Origin: Avibacterium gallinarum
GTDB lineage: Bacteria; Pseudomonadota; Gammaproteobacteria; Enterobacterales; Pasteurellaceae
Length of the DNA: 64,000 bases
Assembly (NCBI RefSeq): GCF_002921135.1
Contig: NZ_PQVJ01000011.1
Span: forward strand, 1-64,000
Direction of reading: 5' to 3'
The first letter of the stretch is position 1. Each line of letters begins with the position of its first letter. Shown here piece after piece: positions 18,093-29,242 of the stretch. A model generated the notes under the pieces. The model saw nothing but the letters and a program-made list of their open reading frames with translations, had not been told where the DNA came from and did no database searches. The position numbers and the translations under genes are program-made.

Positions 18093-19616
18093 ATGGAAAA
18101 CGCACATAAAAAGACCTTTAACTTTCCGTCAGCATTTTCAATTTTATTTGTCATTTTAATTATTGCTGTAGCGCTCACTTGGATTATTCCAGCTGGTTCT
18201 TATTCCAAGCTTACTTATAATTCAGCAAATAATGTCTTTGTGGTAAAAACTTATCAGCAAGAAGATACCGTTTTACCAGCCACCAAAGAATCCCTTGATA
18301 ATTTAAATATTAAAATTGAATTATCAAACTTCACCGAAGGCACAATCAAAAAACCGATTGCCATTCCGGGAACTTATCAACGTGTTCAACAAAATCCTAA
18401 AACACCGCAAGATATTGCTATCAGTATGGTGCAAGGTACGATTGATGCCGCAGATATTATGGTCTTTATCTTCGTCTTAGGGGGAATGATCGGGGTGATT
18501 AACCGCACAGGCTCTTTTAACGCGGGGCTAACCGCACTGGCCAATCGCACCAAAGGCAATGAATTTTTAATTGTTTTCTGCGTATCTGTGCTAATGGTTA
18601 TTGGCGGTACAACTTGCGGTATTGAAGAAGAAGCGGTTGCTTTCTATCCTATTCTCGTTCCCGTATTTCTTGCTTTGGGCTATGATGCAATAGTTTGCGT
18701 AGGGGCAATTTTCCTTGCCGCATCAATGGGAACGGCATTTTCTACCATTAATCCATTCTCTGTGGTGATCGCTTCCAATGCAGCAGGTATTCCATTTACA
18801 GAAGGGATTACTTGGCGATTTGCGGGGCTAATTCTCGGCTCAATTTGTGTTATCGCTTATCTTTACTGGTACTGCAAAAAAGTAAAAGCCGATCCAACTG
18901 CATCTTACACCTATGAAGATCGCGAAGAATTTGTCCAAAAATATATGAAAAACATTGATACAACCCAAATCATTGGGTTCACTACGCGCAGAAAAATCAT
19001 TTTAATGCTGTTCTGTATCGCGTTTCCAATTATGGTTTGGGGAGTGATGTTCGGAGGCTGGTGGTTCCCACAAATGGCGGCTTCTTTCCTTACCATCACA
19101 ATTATCATTATGTTTATCTCTAAACTGAAAGAAAAAGAAATCGTCAATGCCTTTACTGAAGGGGCATCAGAACTTGTAGGGGTTTCTCTTATCATCGGTT
19201 TAGCACGTGGGGTAAACCTTGTACTTGATGAAGGAATGATTTCCGACACCATTCTTGCCTACGCATCAGAACTGGTTTCTGGTGTACCAGGTAGTGTGTT
19301 TATTTTGGCGCAACTTGTGATTTTCATCTTCCTTGGTTTGATTGTGCCGTCTTCATCTGGTTTGGCGGTGCTTGCAATGCCAATTATGGCGCCACTTGCA
19401 GACACCGTAGGCATTCCAAGACACATCATTGTATCTGCCTACAACTGGGGACAATACGCAATGTTATTCCTTGCACCAACAGGACTTGTTCTAGTTACTC
19501 TGCAAATGCTCAACATTCCATTTAACAAATGGGTGCGTTTTGTGATGCCAATGATCGGATGCTTGCTAGTGATAGGTTCAATCTTACTCGTTGTGCAAGT
19601 TTCACTTTACACCTAA
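18093..19616 (+). CDS. YfcC family membrane carrier (ArcD-like)
   Basis: A polytopic inner-membrane protein of 507 residues and about 12 helices, beginning FPSAFSILFVILIIAVAL and ending in a hydrophobic segment. It contains the YfcC/C4-dicarboxylate-anaerobic-carrier family features GGTTCGIEEEAVAFYPI and VPSSSGLAVLAMPIMAPLAD. In this family, members next to arcB and arcC are taken to exchange basic amino acids such as ornithine and citrulline or arginine. The AAGGAG site precedes the ATG at 18093; a longer frame starting at 18018 is discounted. A strong terminator follows. Confidence 0.85.
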   Translation: MENAHKKTFNFPSAFSILFVILIIAVALTWIIPAGSYSKLTYNSANNVFVVKTYQQEDTVLPATKESLDNLNIKIELSNFTEGTIKKPIAIPGTYQRVQQNPKTPQDIAISMVQGTIDAADIMVFIFVLGGMIGVINRTGSFNAGLTALANRTKGNEFLIVFCVSVLMVIGGTTCGIEEEAVAFYPILVPVFLALGYDAIVCVGAIFLAASMGTAFSTINPFSVVIASNAAGIPFTEGITWRFAGLILGSICVIAYLYWYCKKVKADPTASYTYEDREEFVQKYMKNIDTTQIIGFTTRRKIILMLFCIAFPIMVWGVMFGGWWFPQMAASFLTITIIIMFISKLKEKEIVNAFTEGASELVGVSLIIGLARGVNLVLDEGMISDTILAYASELVSGVPGSVFILAQLVIFIFLGLIVPSSSGLAVLAMPIMAPLADTVGIPRHIIVSAYNWGQYAMLFLAPTGLVLVTLQMLNIPFNKWVRFVMPMIGCLLVIGSILLVVQVSLYT

Positions 19617-19624
19617 CATCTATA

Positions 19625-19662
19625 CACTTGCGTACAAGCAAATTGTACGCAAGTGCTTTTTT
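19625..19662 (+). terminator. arc cluster terminator
   Basis: A perfect 12-bp stem CACTTGCGTACA/TGTACGCAAGTG with a seven-base loop is followed by CTTTTTT. Confidence 0.88.
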
Positions 19663-19755
19663 ACAAAGAATCTGCCAAACAATAACCTAGATCACAGTTT
19701 TACCCAGATTATCTTGTTATAATCGATCTCGCACAAAGCTACACAAGGATAACGT

Positions 19756-20223
19756 ATGGCTAAGAAAGTGTTTGATAATATTGATACTCGCATTTTAAGA
19801 GCATTACAACGCAATGGACGCTTGCAAAATAACGAGTTAGCCAAAGAAGTAGGATTATCTAATTCTGCTTGTTTACGCCGAGTTAATATATTAGAGCAAA
19901 GTGGTGTGATTGATAATTATGTCGCCTTGCTTAATCCGCAAAAACTTAACTGCAATCTGGTGATTTATGTGCTAGGTTCATTTTTTGAAGAGGATCTCAA
20001 AGTCCGAGAACGCTTTATGTTTGAAATGAAATCCCTGCCCCAGATTGCAGAATGTCATTTAATGGCGGGAGATTATGATTTTATTCTAAAATTATTTGTT
20101 TCCGACCTTGAAGAATTTCATTCCATCAAAATGCGTTATCTCACCAAAGAAATTGGCATTAAAAATATCAAATCTGAAATCGCCCTAAAAACCGTCAAAA
20201 ACACCACCGAGCTTCCACTCTAA
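19756..20223 (+). CDS. Lrp/AsnC family transcriptional regulator
   Basis: A 155-residue regulator with an N-terminal winged helix-turn-helix (DTRILRALQRNGRLQNNELA, VGLSNSACLRRVNILEQSGVI) and a C-terminal RAM ligand-binding domain (FMFEMKSLPQIAECHLMAGDYDFILKL). Members of this family sense amino acids. Its place directly downstream of the arc genes suggests control of arginine, ornithine or citrulline use, but the target and ligand are not shown by sequence. It has its own promoter region with a TATAAT element at about 19717. Confidence 0.87.
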   Translation: MAKKVFDNIDTRILRALQRNGRLQNNELAKEVGLSNSACLRRVNILEQSGVIDNYVALLNPQKLNCNLVIYVLGSFFEEDLKVRERFMFEMKSLPQIAECHLMAGDYDFILKLFVSDLEEFHSIKMRYLTKEIGIKNIKSEIALKTVKNTTELPL

Positions 20224-20242
20224 TTTCCATAAAAAAACAAAA

Positions 20243-20275
20243 CCCAAAAGTGCGGTAACTTTTGGGCTTATTTTT
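20243..20275. terminator. Convergent terminator with an uptake signal in it
   Basis: CCCAAAAGT/ACTTTTGGG forms a perfect 9-bp stem whose left arm and loop contain AAGTGCGGT, followed by CTTATTTTT. It separates the Lrp-family gene from the leftward VirK-like gene and reaches its stop codon. Confidence 0.8.
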
Positions 20276-21146
20276 AGTTAAATACTGCGCTTAAATCGGT
20301 TTCCAGTTTATCCAACATTTCATAGCGCTTACGATACATAGAACGCTTTTTACTTTGGATTTCTTCCAAAGATTTACGCTCAATCTCTAACGGTAACGCC
20401 CAATAACCTTGTGTATTTAGCTTTCCATTGTTTTCTTGCCAAAATTCGTCATAGTTGAATAAAAGTCGATTAAAATCATTCCAGCGGTATTTAGATTGGT
20501 TCTTATGAGCTATAGCAATTAATTCACAATCCCAGAGCTGACTTAATAATTTAAATACATTAACAATCATAAACATCGGGCGAATCCCATGTAATGATTT
20601 GGTTGCTGATTTAACCAATTGTTGAGAATTCTCCTCATTAGGCCCTTGAATTGAAGCAATTAATAATTGATTTGGAGATAAAAAAGTGAAAGATGAATCA
20701 TACACACTTTCATTGTCCTGATTCTTAATATTAATAGATAAAAAACCTTCAAAAGGATCTATGGAATTAATGTTTAGATAAAGCCTCAGACCATCAGGTA
20801 ACTCGGATAATAAAATGTGATTTTGTTTTGCCAACTTATCAACAATGGATGTTCCCAAAAATTTTTCTGCTAATTCGAAGTTATTTAAGATTGCTTGAAT
20901 ACGAGCTTTCTTGCTAAAACGAGTATCGCAATACTTTCTTAAAACAGCATTGCAGCGATAAGGTACTTTTTTAAAAATAGGCAACCATTGCGGATTCTGA
21001 TTAAGAAAATGAACAAACTGATTACATTCTTTATAACATTGCAAACGATAGAAATAGTAACGAATACGAGAACGTAATCTTTTTAGGAATCGCTTATCAT
21101 AAGGTTGCAAGGTTTTAAAATCAGGAAAAGAAAACAAGCTGGACAT
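20274..21146 (-). CDS. VirK/YbjX family (DUF535) protein
   Basis: A roughly 290-residue protein with the DUF535 features YRCNAVLRKY, PDGLRLYLNI, LLIASIQGPN, ATKSLHGIRPMFMI and SKYRWNDFNRLLFNYDEFW. Relatives (VirK of Shigella, YbjX and Somal of enterics) are tied to outer-membrane integrity and resistance to antimicrobial peptides. The chosen ATG at 21146 is uncertain. The frame extends to a TTG at 21209 that would add a hydrophobic stretch, but that TTG lies inside the argG terminator formed by two uptake signals. No partner gene lies next to it. Confidence 0.75.
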   Translation of the reverse strand: MSSLFSFPDFKTLQPYDKRFLKRLRSRIRYYFYRLQCYKECNQFVHFLNQNPQWLPIFKKVPYRCNAVLRKYCDTRFSKKARIQAILNNFELAEKFLGTSIVDKLAKQNHILLSELPDGLRLYLNINSIDPFEGFLSINIKNQDNESVYDSSFTFLSPNQLLIASIQGPNEENSQQLVKSATKSLHGIRPMFMIVNVFKLLSQLWDCELIAIAHKNQSKYRWNDFNRLLFNYDEFWQENNGKLNTQGYWALPLEIERKSLEEIQSKKRSMYRKRYEMLDKLETDLSAVFN

Positions 21147-21190
21147 AAAAACACCGATAAAAAGCCAAAATAAGGCGGAGATTTTAATAA

Positions 21191-21228
21191 AAAATGACCG
21201 CACTTTCAATGTAATAAAAGTGCGGTCA
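21191..21228 (-). terminator. argG terminator made of two inverted uptake signals
   Basis: TGACCGCACTTT and AAAGTGCGGTCA pair perfectly over 12 bases with a ten-base loop, and T runs flank the stem on the leftward strand. The stem lies 20 bases after the argG stop codon. Confidence 0.85.
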
Positions 21229-21247
21229 AATTTTCACAAGATTTTAA

Positions 21248-22597
<1,350 letters not shown>

Positions 22598-22679
22598 TTA
22601 TGGTTTTATTTAAGTTATCGTTTGCGTGATTTTAAATCGGCTTATTATCAATGAAATTGCCTTTAAAGTCTATGCGATA

Positions 22680-23519
22680 TTAAAGAGATTTTTCTTGCGT
22701 TGGGATCATCAAATCTGGATCGGGATATTGATAAACAAAATCCAACTCTTGGCAAATTTTATTCCCCTCTACAATACGCACAGGATCATCAGAAGAACAT
22801 ACAAAGTGCGGTGCAATTAGCCCGAGTTTTTCCGCCATTTGCCCGTAATATTGTGCTTTGATCGGGTGTTCGGGTGCAGAAAGATGATACAACCGCTGTC
22901 CGCTCGGGATTTCAAGCAAAAGCTGAATGGCGCGCGCGCAATCATCAATATGCACCAAATTCACTGGCGTGTTGCCCTGCTGTACTGCTTGTTTATTTGT
23001 CAATGAATAGACCGGGTGACGATCTGATCCAACCAGTCCAGCAAAGCGGATAATATCACAATCCACATTCGGCAATGCCGCCAACCATTGTTCAATTTCA
23101 AGCAATCCCTGCCCGATTTCACTGTCTGGCTGCGGGAGCTGCATTTCATCAAAATGCCCATTTTGCATCGGAAAAACAGAGCTAGAGCTAATAAAAATAA
23201 AATGCTGAACGCCGTGATTTAACGCTTCATTCACCAAATTTTTAATGCCCTGCACATAATCCTGCACATTGAAGAAATATTGACTTGGCGGAATGTTGAT
23301 GACAAGGCTATCCACCGACAACAGCGCTGATAAATCATCAGGATCCGCGTTAATTTCAGGCTCAAGTAACAAATGATAGGTTTCAAATCGCATTAAACGC
23401 ATTTGTTCCACTTCATCGTGCGTGCGTTTCGTGCCTTTCACTGTCCAGCCTAAATGTTTTAAATGGCGCGCAAGGGGCAACCCTAACCAACCCAATCCAA
23501 CGATTGCAACAGATCGCAT
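22680..23519 (-). CDS. YeeZ-like NAD(P)-binding oxidoreductase
   Basis: A 279-residue Rossmann-fold protein of the extended short-chain dehydrogenase type. The dinucleotide loop is VAIVGLGWLGLPLARHL at the N-terminus, and later blocks include HFIFISSSSVFP and a VHIDDCARAIQLLLE segment typical of nucleoside-sugar epimerase-like members. The YeeZ relatives have no proved reaction. It lies between argG and purC, both read leftward, with no shared pathway evident. Confidence 0.75.
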   Translation of the reverse strand: MRSVAIVGLGWLGLPLARHLKHLGWTVKGTKRTHDEVEQMRLMRFETYHLLLEPEINADPDDLSALLSVDSLVINIPPSQYFFNVQDYVQGIKNLVNEALNHGVQHFIFISSSSVFPMQNGHFDEMQLPQPDSEIGQGLLEIEQWLAALPNVDCDIIRFAGLVGSDRHPVYSLTNKQAVQQGNTPVNLVHIDDCARAIQLLLEIPSGQRLYHLSAPEHPIKAQYYGQMAEKLGLIAPHFVCSSDDPVRIVEGNKICQELDFVYQYPDPDLMIPTQEKSL

Positions 23520-23601
23520 ATTACCTCAATTATCAAATTATCGTACGGCCAATTCTAGCCGAAAAAGCACCGCACTTAAAAATAATTTGCTTGCGGATTC
23601 A

Positions 23602-24462
23602 TTATTTCGTCAATAAATCCAACGCTTCTTGGTATTTATCCACGGTTTTTTGAATGACATCTGCGGGAACTTTTGGCGCTGGGGGTTCTTTATTCCAACC
23701 GCTGTTTTCTAGCCAATCACGGATAAATTGTTTATCGAAAGACGGGGGATTGACGCCTTCTCGATAGGTATCCACCGACCAAAAACGGCTAGAATCTGGT
23801 GTTAGCACTTCGTCCATTAAGGTGAGCGTGCCGTTTTCATCTAAGCCAAATTCAAACTTGGTATCGCAAATAATGATTCCTTTAGTCAGCGCATATTCTG
23901 CCGCTGCTTTGTAAAGGGCGAGCGCTTTTTCTTTCACTTGGGCTGCCAGTTCTGCGCCAATCAATCGTTCACATTCTGCATAACTGATATTAATGTCGTG
24001 ATTGCCCACTTCTTCTTTACTTGATGGGGTGAAAATGGGTTCGGGTAATTTGCTCGCTTCTTGCAAGCCTTTTGGTAATTCCAAGCCACAAATCGTGCCT
24101 GTTTGTAAGTAATCTTTTAGGCCACTTCCTGTAAGGTAGCCACGCACGATAGATTCAATTTTAATCGGCGTTAAGCGTTTACAGACAACCGCGCGATCTT
24201 TGACTAAATCCGCTTCCGCTTTTGGTAACACATCATACACCGTATCGCCAGTGAAATGATTCGGCATAATTGAGGCTAATTTATTAAACCAAAAATTAGA
24301 AATCTGGGTAAGAATTTCGCCTTTGCGCGGAATAGGATCATCTAAAATCACATCAAATGCAGACAAACGATCGGTGGCAACCATCAGCATTCGTTTATCG
24401 TCAATTTCATAGAGATCGCGCACTTTGCCCGAATAGATTTTTTTTAAACTTAGCTCGCTCAT
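23602..24462 (-). CDS. purC: Phosphoribosylaminoimidazole-succinocarboxamide synthase
   Basis: It condenses CAIR with aspartate using ATP to make SAICAR in purine synthesis. The 286-residue protein shows the family signatures [29 protein letters not shown] and DTKFEFG, and [14 protein letters not shown]. The length (about 50 residues more than the Escherichia coli enzyme) agrees with the longer form in which [15 protein letters not shown] follows the first block. A PurR box lies 63 bases before the start. Confidence 0.95.
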   Translation of the reverse strand: MSELSLKKIYSGKVRDLYEIDDKRMLMVATDRLSAFDVILDDPIPRKGEILTQISNFWFNKLASIMPNHFTGDTVYDVLPKAEADLVKDRAVVCKRLTPIKIESIVRGYLTGSGLKDYLQTGTICGLELPKGLQEASKLPEPIFTPSSKEEVGNHDINISYAECERLIGAELAAQVKEKALALYKAAAEYALTKGIIICDTKFEFGLDENGTLTLMDEVLTPDSSRFWSVDTYREGVNPPSFDKQFIRDWLENSGWNKEPPAPKVPADVIQKTVDKYQEALDLLTK

Positions 24463-24524
24463 TTTGGCCTCTTTTTAATTCGTGAAAAAACTGTTGCATA
24501 TTGTACCGCACTTTTCCTCTTTTG

Positions 24525-24540
24525 AAGCAAACGATTGCTT
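24525..24540 (-). promoter_or_regulatory. PurR box upstream of purC
   Basis: The 16-mer AAGCAAACGATTGCTT fits the PurR operator ANGCAANCGNTTGCNT at every fixed base. The same 16-mer occurs at 59830 before the nucleobase permease. On the purC strand a TACAAT element lies about 19 bases downstream, so the repressor would cover the -35 region. Confidence 0.85.
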
Positions 24541-24649
24541 AATTTTTTTCATTCCTCGAAAAATCACGCAAAGACAAAATAAAAGATTGAGAATAGGCTA
24601 AATATCAGGGAAAATAGAGCCCATTTTTTGACGATATACTTAGAGAACA

Positions 24650-26239
24650 ATGTCTTTGAACAATTATCCACAACAAGTCAATAAGCGCAGAACCTTTGCG
24701 ATTATTTCCCACCCCGATGCGGGTAAAACCACCATTACGGAAAAAGTGTTGCTTTACGGAAATGCCATTCAAAAAGCAGGCTCAGTAAAAGGAAAAGGCT
24801 CAGCCCAGCACGCGAAATCCGACTGGATGGAAATGGAAAAACAACGGGGAATTTCCATTACTACCTCGGTAATGCAATTTCCTTATAACGAATGCTTGGT
24901 GAATTTGCTTGATACCCCCGGACACGAAGATTTCTCGGAAGATACTTACCGCACTTTGACCGCGGTAGATAGCTGCTTAATGGTCATTGACAGCGCAAAA
25001 GGGGTTGAGGAACGAACCATTAAATTGATGGAAGTTACCCGTCTGCGCGACACGCCAATTCTCACCTTTATGAATAAGTTAGACCGTGATATTCGTGATC
25101 CGATGGAATTATTGGACGAAGTGGAAAGCGTGTTAAATATCCATTGTGCGCCTATCACTTGGCCAATTGGCTGCGGAAAGCTTTTCAAAGGGGTGTATCA
25201 TTTATACAAAGACGAAACCTATCTTTACCAAACAGGACAAGGGCATACCATTCAGGAAGTGCGTGTGGTGAAAGGCCTTGATAATCCTGAGTTAGATGAC
25301 GCCGTAGGTTCAGATTTAGCGCAACAATTACGCGATGAATTAGAGCTAGTGAAAGGTGCGTCTAACGAATTTGATCTGCCACTCTTTTTAAGTGGCGAAC
25401 TAACCCCTGTGTTCTTTGGAACGGCATTGGGTAACTTTGGTGTTGATCATTTTCTTGATGGCTTAACCCAATGGGCGCCTGCGCCACAAGCTCGCCAAGC
25501 AGATACACGCATTGTAGAAAGTAGCGAAGAAAAATTAACCGGATTTGTATTTAAAATCCAAGCCAATATGGATCCTAAGCACCGCGACCGTGTTGCGTTT
25601 ATGCGTATTGTTTCAGGTAAATATGAAAAAGGAATGAAACTGCGCCACGTTCGTATTGGCAAAGATGTGGTGGTTTCTGATGCACTCACCTTTATGGCTG
25701 GCGATCGCACCCACGCAGATGAAGCCTATGCTGGTGATATTATCGGCTTGCATAACCACGGAACAATCCAAATTGGCGATACCTTTACTCAAGGCGAAGA
25801 ATTAAAATTCACTGGCATTCCAAACTTTGCGCCAGAATTATTCCGCCGCATTCGTCTTAAAGATCCACTCAAACAAAAGCAATTGCTCAAAGGTTTGGTG
25901 CAGCTTTCCGAGGAAGGTGCGGTGCAAGTTTTCCGCCCATTAACTAATAATGATTTAATTGTTGGTGCGGTTGGGGTGCTACAGTTTGATGTGGTAGTTG
26001 CGCGCTTAAAATCGGAATATAACGTGGAAGCCATTTACGAAACCGTAAATGTTGCCACTGCCCGTTGGGTGGAATGTGATGATGCGAAGAAATTCGAAGA
26101 ATTTAAACGCAAAAATGAACAAAACCTTGCGCTAGATGGGGGAGATAATCTCACTTATATTGCGCCAACAATGGTCAATCTCAATCTTGCCCAAGATCGT
26201 TATCCTGATGTCGCGTTCTTTAAAACAAGAGAACATTAA
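24650..26239 (+). CDS. prfC: Peptide chain release factor 3
   Basis: RF3 is a GTPase that recycles RF1 and RF2 from the ribosome after peptide release. The 529 residues have the G1 motif SHPDAGKTT, the switch region [15 protein letters not shown]3 DTPGHEDF and G4 NKLDRD, and align with the enteric protein over the full length down to the TREH C-terminus. It is read rightward, away from purC, and is the last conserved housekeeping gene before the CRISPR region. Confidence 0.97.
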   Translation: MSLNNYPQQVNKRRTFAIISHPDAGKTTITEKVLLYGNAIQKAGSVKGKGSAQHAKSDWMEMEKQRGISITTSVMQFPYNECLVNLLDTPGHEDFSEDTYRTLTAVDSCLMVIDSAKGVEERTIKLMEVTRLRDTPILTFMNKLDRDIRDPMELLDEVESVLNIHCAPITWPIGCGKLFKGVYHLYKDETYLYQTGQGHTIQEVRVVKGLDNPELDDAVGSDLAQQLRDELELVKGASNEFDLPLFLSGELTPVFFGTALGNFGVDHFLDGLTQWAPAPQARQADTRIVESSEEKLTGFVFKIQANMDPKHRDRVAFMRIVSGKYEKGMKLRHVRIGKDVVVSDALTFMAGDRTHADEAYAGDIIGLHNHGTIQIGDTFTQGEELKFTGIPNFAPELFRRIRLKDPLKQKQLLKGLVQLSEEGAVQVFRPLTNNDLIVGAVGVLQFDVVVARLKSEYNVEAIYETVNVATARWVECDDAKKFEEFKRKNEQNLALDGGDNLTYIAPTMVNLNLAQDRYPDVAFFKTREH

Positions 26240-26305
26240 AAACTAAAATGGGAATAAATGATTACTACTTTTTGTATAAAGATTAATAGTGTTCTTAGTT
26301 ACAAT

Positions 26306-26337
26306 GTGTCAATTCAGGGCTATCTAAGGGATAACCG
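26306..26337 (-). repeat. Decayed terminal CRISPR repeat
   Basis: This 32-base segment matches the consensus at 24 of 32 positions, lies 35 bases (one normal spacer) from the next copy, and keeps most of the hairpin stem (GG-TATC/GATA-CC). It is the oldest, leader-distal unit and would be missed by a strict repeat search. Confidence 0.7.
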
Positions 26338-26701
26338 GTAATGGCTTTCTCTAGAGTAGCGGATGTGAATGTTCTTTAATTCACGGCCATCTGGGAGATG
26401 GCCGAAGATTATATCGGGCTAACGCAACGAGAGGTAATGTTTCAATTCACGGCCATCTGGGAGATGGCCGACATCATTGCTCTGTGTGGGGAAAGAGTAA
26501 AGTAGTTTCAATTCACGGCCATCTGGGAGATGACCGATCTAAATTAATATCACGGCGAGAAATTGGGTTGTTTCAATTCACGGCCATCTGTGAGATGGCC
26601 GATTTTTGGTAGGGCGGTCGAGAGCCAAAAACAGCGTTTCAATTCACGGCCATCTGTGAGATGGCCGACGCAGTAACATCAACAAAGCCAACAAGGATAT
26701 T

Positions 26702-26740
26702 GTTTCAATTCACGCAATAATTGATACAACGCTTGCCATT
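26702..26740 (-). repeat. Truncated repeat-spacer unit
   Basis: Only the first 13 bases of the repeat remain (GTTTCAATTCACG), followed by 26 bases of spacer before the next full repeat at 26741. A single deletion of about 27 bases removed the rest of the repeat and the start of the spacer. Confidence 0.85.
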
Positions 26741-29242
26741 GTTTCAATTCACGGCCATCTGTGAGATGGCCGGGCAGTCATTTGGTCGGGGCTTACATTT
26801 TGTCCACGTTTCAATTCACGGCCATCTGTGAGATGGCCGTCGCTGGACGCATAAAAACAGTGTCCGCCTGCAGTTTCAATTCACGGCCATCTGTGAGATG
26901 GCCGTTAGGCAAAAAAGGGCGATTACAACGTGAAGATGTTTCAATTCACGGCCATCTGTGAGATGGCCGAACGAGGTATGATAAAACATTATTTATTATT
27001 GATGTTTCAATTCACGGCCATCTGGGAGATGGCCGAAGCTGACCAATCACCGCCATTTGCTCACCAAGAGTTTCAATTCACGGCCATCTGGGAGATGGCC
27101 GGTTATCTATTCTACTTGCCGTTTTTTGTTGCCTCTTGTTTCAATTCACGGCCATCTGGGAGATGGCCGCCTTTTTTGCTTTTGTGTTGATGATAGGATG
27201 TTTAGTTTCAATTCACGGCCATCTGGGAGATGGCCGTTATCAATTATAATTGCCATTATTTGTTGCCTCTTGTTTCAATTCACGGCCATCTGGGAGATGG
27301 CCGGACAGAATAAAATATAATAAAGGCACGAAATGAGAGTTTCAATTCACGGCCATCTGGGAGATGGCCGACGTGGGCGAGCATATCGCGACCCTAACAA
27401 AAGGCGTTTCAATTCACGGCCATCTGGGAGATGGCCGTCTTGTTCGCTCATCACTTAATAAAATCTGATTTTGTTTCAATTCACGGCCATCTGGGAGATG
27501 GCCGTTTATATTACATTAATATATTACGCCCAGACTTAAGTTTCAATTCACGGCCATCTGGGAGATGGCCGTTGCCATCGATCTTGGCATTGAAAAGCTG
27601 GAAATGGTTTCAATTCACGGCCATCTGGGAGATGGCCGGCAAGAAATAGCCTCTTGTTGAAAGAATGCCTATTCTGTTTCAATTCACGGCCATCTGGGAG
27701 ATGGCCGGCTAAAATAGAAAGGAAAAGCCGATCCGTGCTGTGTTTCAATTCACGGCCATCTGGGAGATGGCCGACCCAATAAAAAGTTAATATTTAACTT
27801 TGCAAGCTGTTTCAATTCACGGCCATCTGGGAGATGGCCGCCTAGGTACAATCCTTGCGGGGATTGCCAGCCCTAAGTTTCAATTCACGGCCATCTGGGA
27901 GATGGCCGGCATCAGAAAACAGCTGTTTTTTTAATAGATAACGTTTCAATTCACGGCCATCTGGGAGATGGCCGAAAAATCTCGCAAAATTTGCACGGCT
28001 TGGCAATTGTTTCAATTCACGGCCATCTGGGAGATGGCCGAACAGCTGTTTTCTGATGCTTGGGTTGATAACGGGTTTCAATTCACGGCCATCTGGGAGA
28101 TGGCCGGTATGTGGGATCGACAGGCGGTGAAGTATCATCCTATGTTTCAATTCACGGCCATCTGGGAGATGGCCGAACAGCTGTTTTCTGATGCTTGGAT
28201 TGATAACGGGTTTCAATTCACGGCCATCTGGGAGATGGCCGAAAAGATGGAAATTGTACAAAAAACAAGCGAACAAGTTTCAATTCACGGCCATCTGGGA
28301 GATGGCCGTTATCTAATTAAAAAACAGCTGTTTTCTGATGCTTGTTTCAATTCACGGCCATCTGGGAGATGGCCGTTACACTGTTTTATAGTTTTTTTCG
28401 TTATCTATTTAGTTTCAATTCACGGCCATCTGGGAGATGGCCGAAAAATTTTTAGAAATTTAGTTTTTGGGTATTGACGTTTCAATTCACGGCCATCTGG
28501 GAGATGGCCGGTTAAAGAGCATATCTTCTGCACAATTGCAAGGCGTGTTTCAATTCACGGCCATCTGGGAGATGGCCGGCGGTTGAACGGTAGGGCGGCA
28601 CACCCCCCTATGGGTTTCAATTCACGGCCATCTGGGAGATGGCCGTTGCATCTATAGTCCTCATCTAAATATCCATACTAGTTTCAATTCACGGCCATCT
28701 GGGAGATGGCCGCATCAAAAGACTATCTAAAGGATTAGATACCCGAGGGTTTCAATTCACGGCCATCTGGGAGATGGCCGAACAGCTGTTTTCTGATGCT
28801 TAAGTTGATAACGGGTTTCAATTCACGGCCATCTGGGAGATGGCCGTAAAAATTTTTTAGGTTTTGACGTGTTAAGGTTTGTTTCAATTCACGGCCATCT
28901 GGGAGATGGCCGTAAGACCTGAAAGGCTGGAATGCGATAGGGTCATCGTTTCAATTCACGGCCATCTGGGAGATGGCCGAAATGGCAATTTTTAACTTTT
29001 AACACTCAAAACGTTTCAATTCACGGCCATCTGGGAGATGGCCGTATCAAATTAAAAGGCAATATTGCAATGACTCTTGTTTCAATTCACGGCCATCTGG
29101 GAGATGGCCGCCCTGCAAAAGTTATTATTTAACTTTACAAGCCGTTTCAATTCACGGCCATCTGGGAGATGGCCGGAAAAAACAGATCTTCAATTCTTGC
29201 AAAGAAATAAGTTTCAATTCACGGCCATCTGGGAGATGGCCG

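Larger units (their letters stand above)
26306..29242 (-). CRISPR. Type I-C CRISPR array, 45 repeat copies and 44 spacers
   Basis: Direct repeats of 32 bases recur every 65-69 bases. In plus-strand reading the repeat begins GTTTCAATTCACGGCCATCT and ends GGGAGATGGCCG; on the transcribed leftward strand it ends in ATTGAAAC, as type I-C repeats do. GGCCATCT/AGATGGCC forms the hairpin. Spacers are 33-37 bases. The leader-proximal end is at 29242 next to cas2, and repeats from 27004 to 29242 are uniform. The far end is degenerate: the copy at 26306-26337 keeps only 24 of 32 bases, 26373-26404 has three changes, 26505-26536 one, six copies between 26570 and 26969 carry GTGAG in place of GGGAG, and the copy at 26702 is cut to 13 bases. 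Several spacers are near duplicates of one another. Confidence 0.97.

Noticed and set aside
26240-26305. A second decayed repeat further out
   Set aside because: The stretch one unit beyond 26306 shows no resemblance to the repeat.
26306-29242. Spacers that target this window itself
   Set aside because: I compared the more distinctive spacers with the rest of the window by eye and saw no match outside the array; the rest of the genome cannot be judged.
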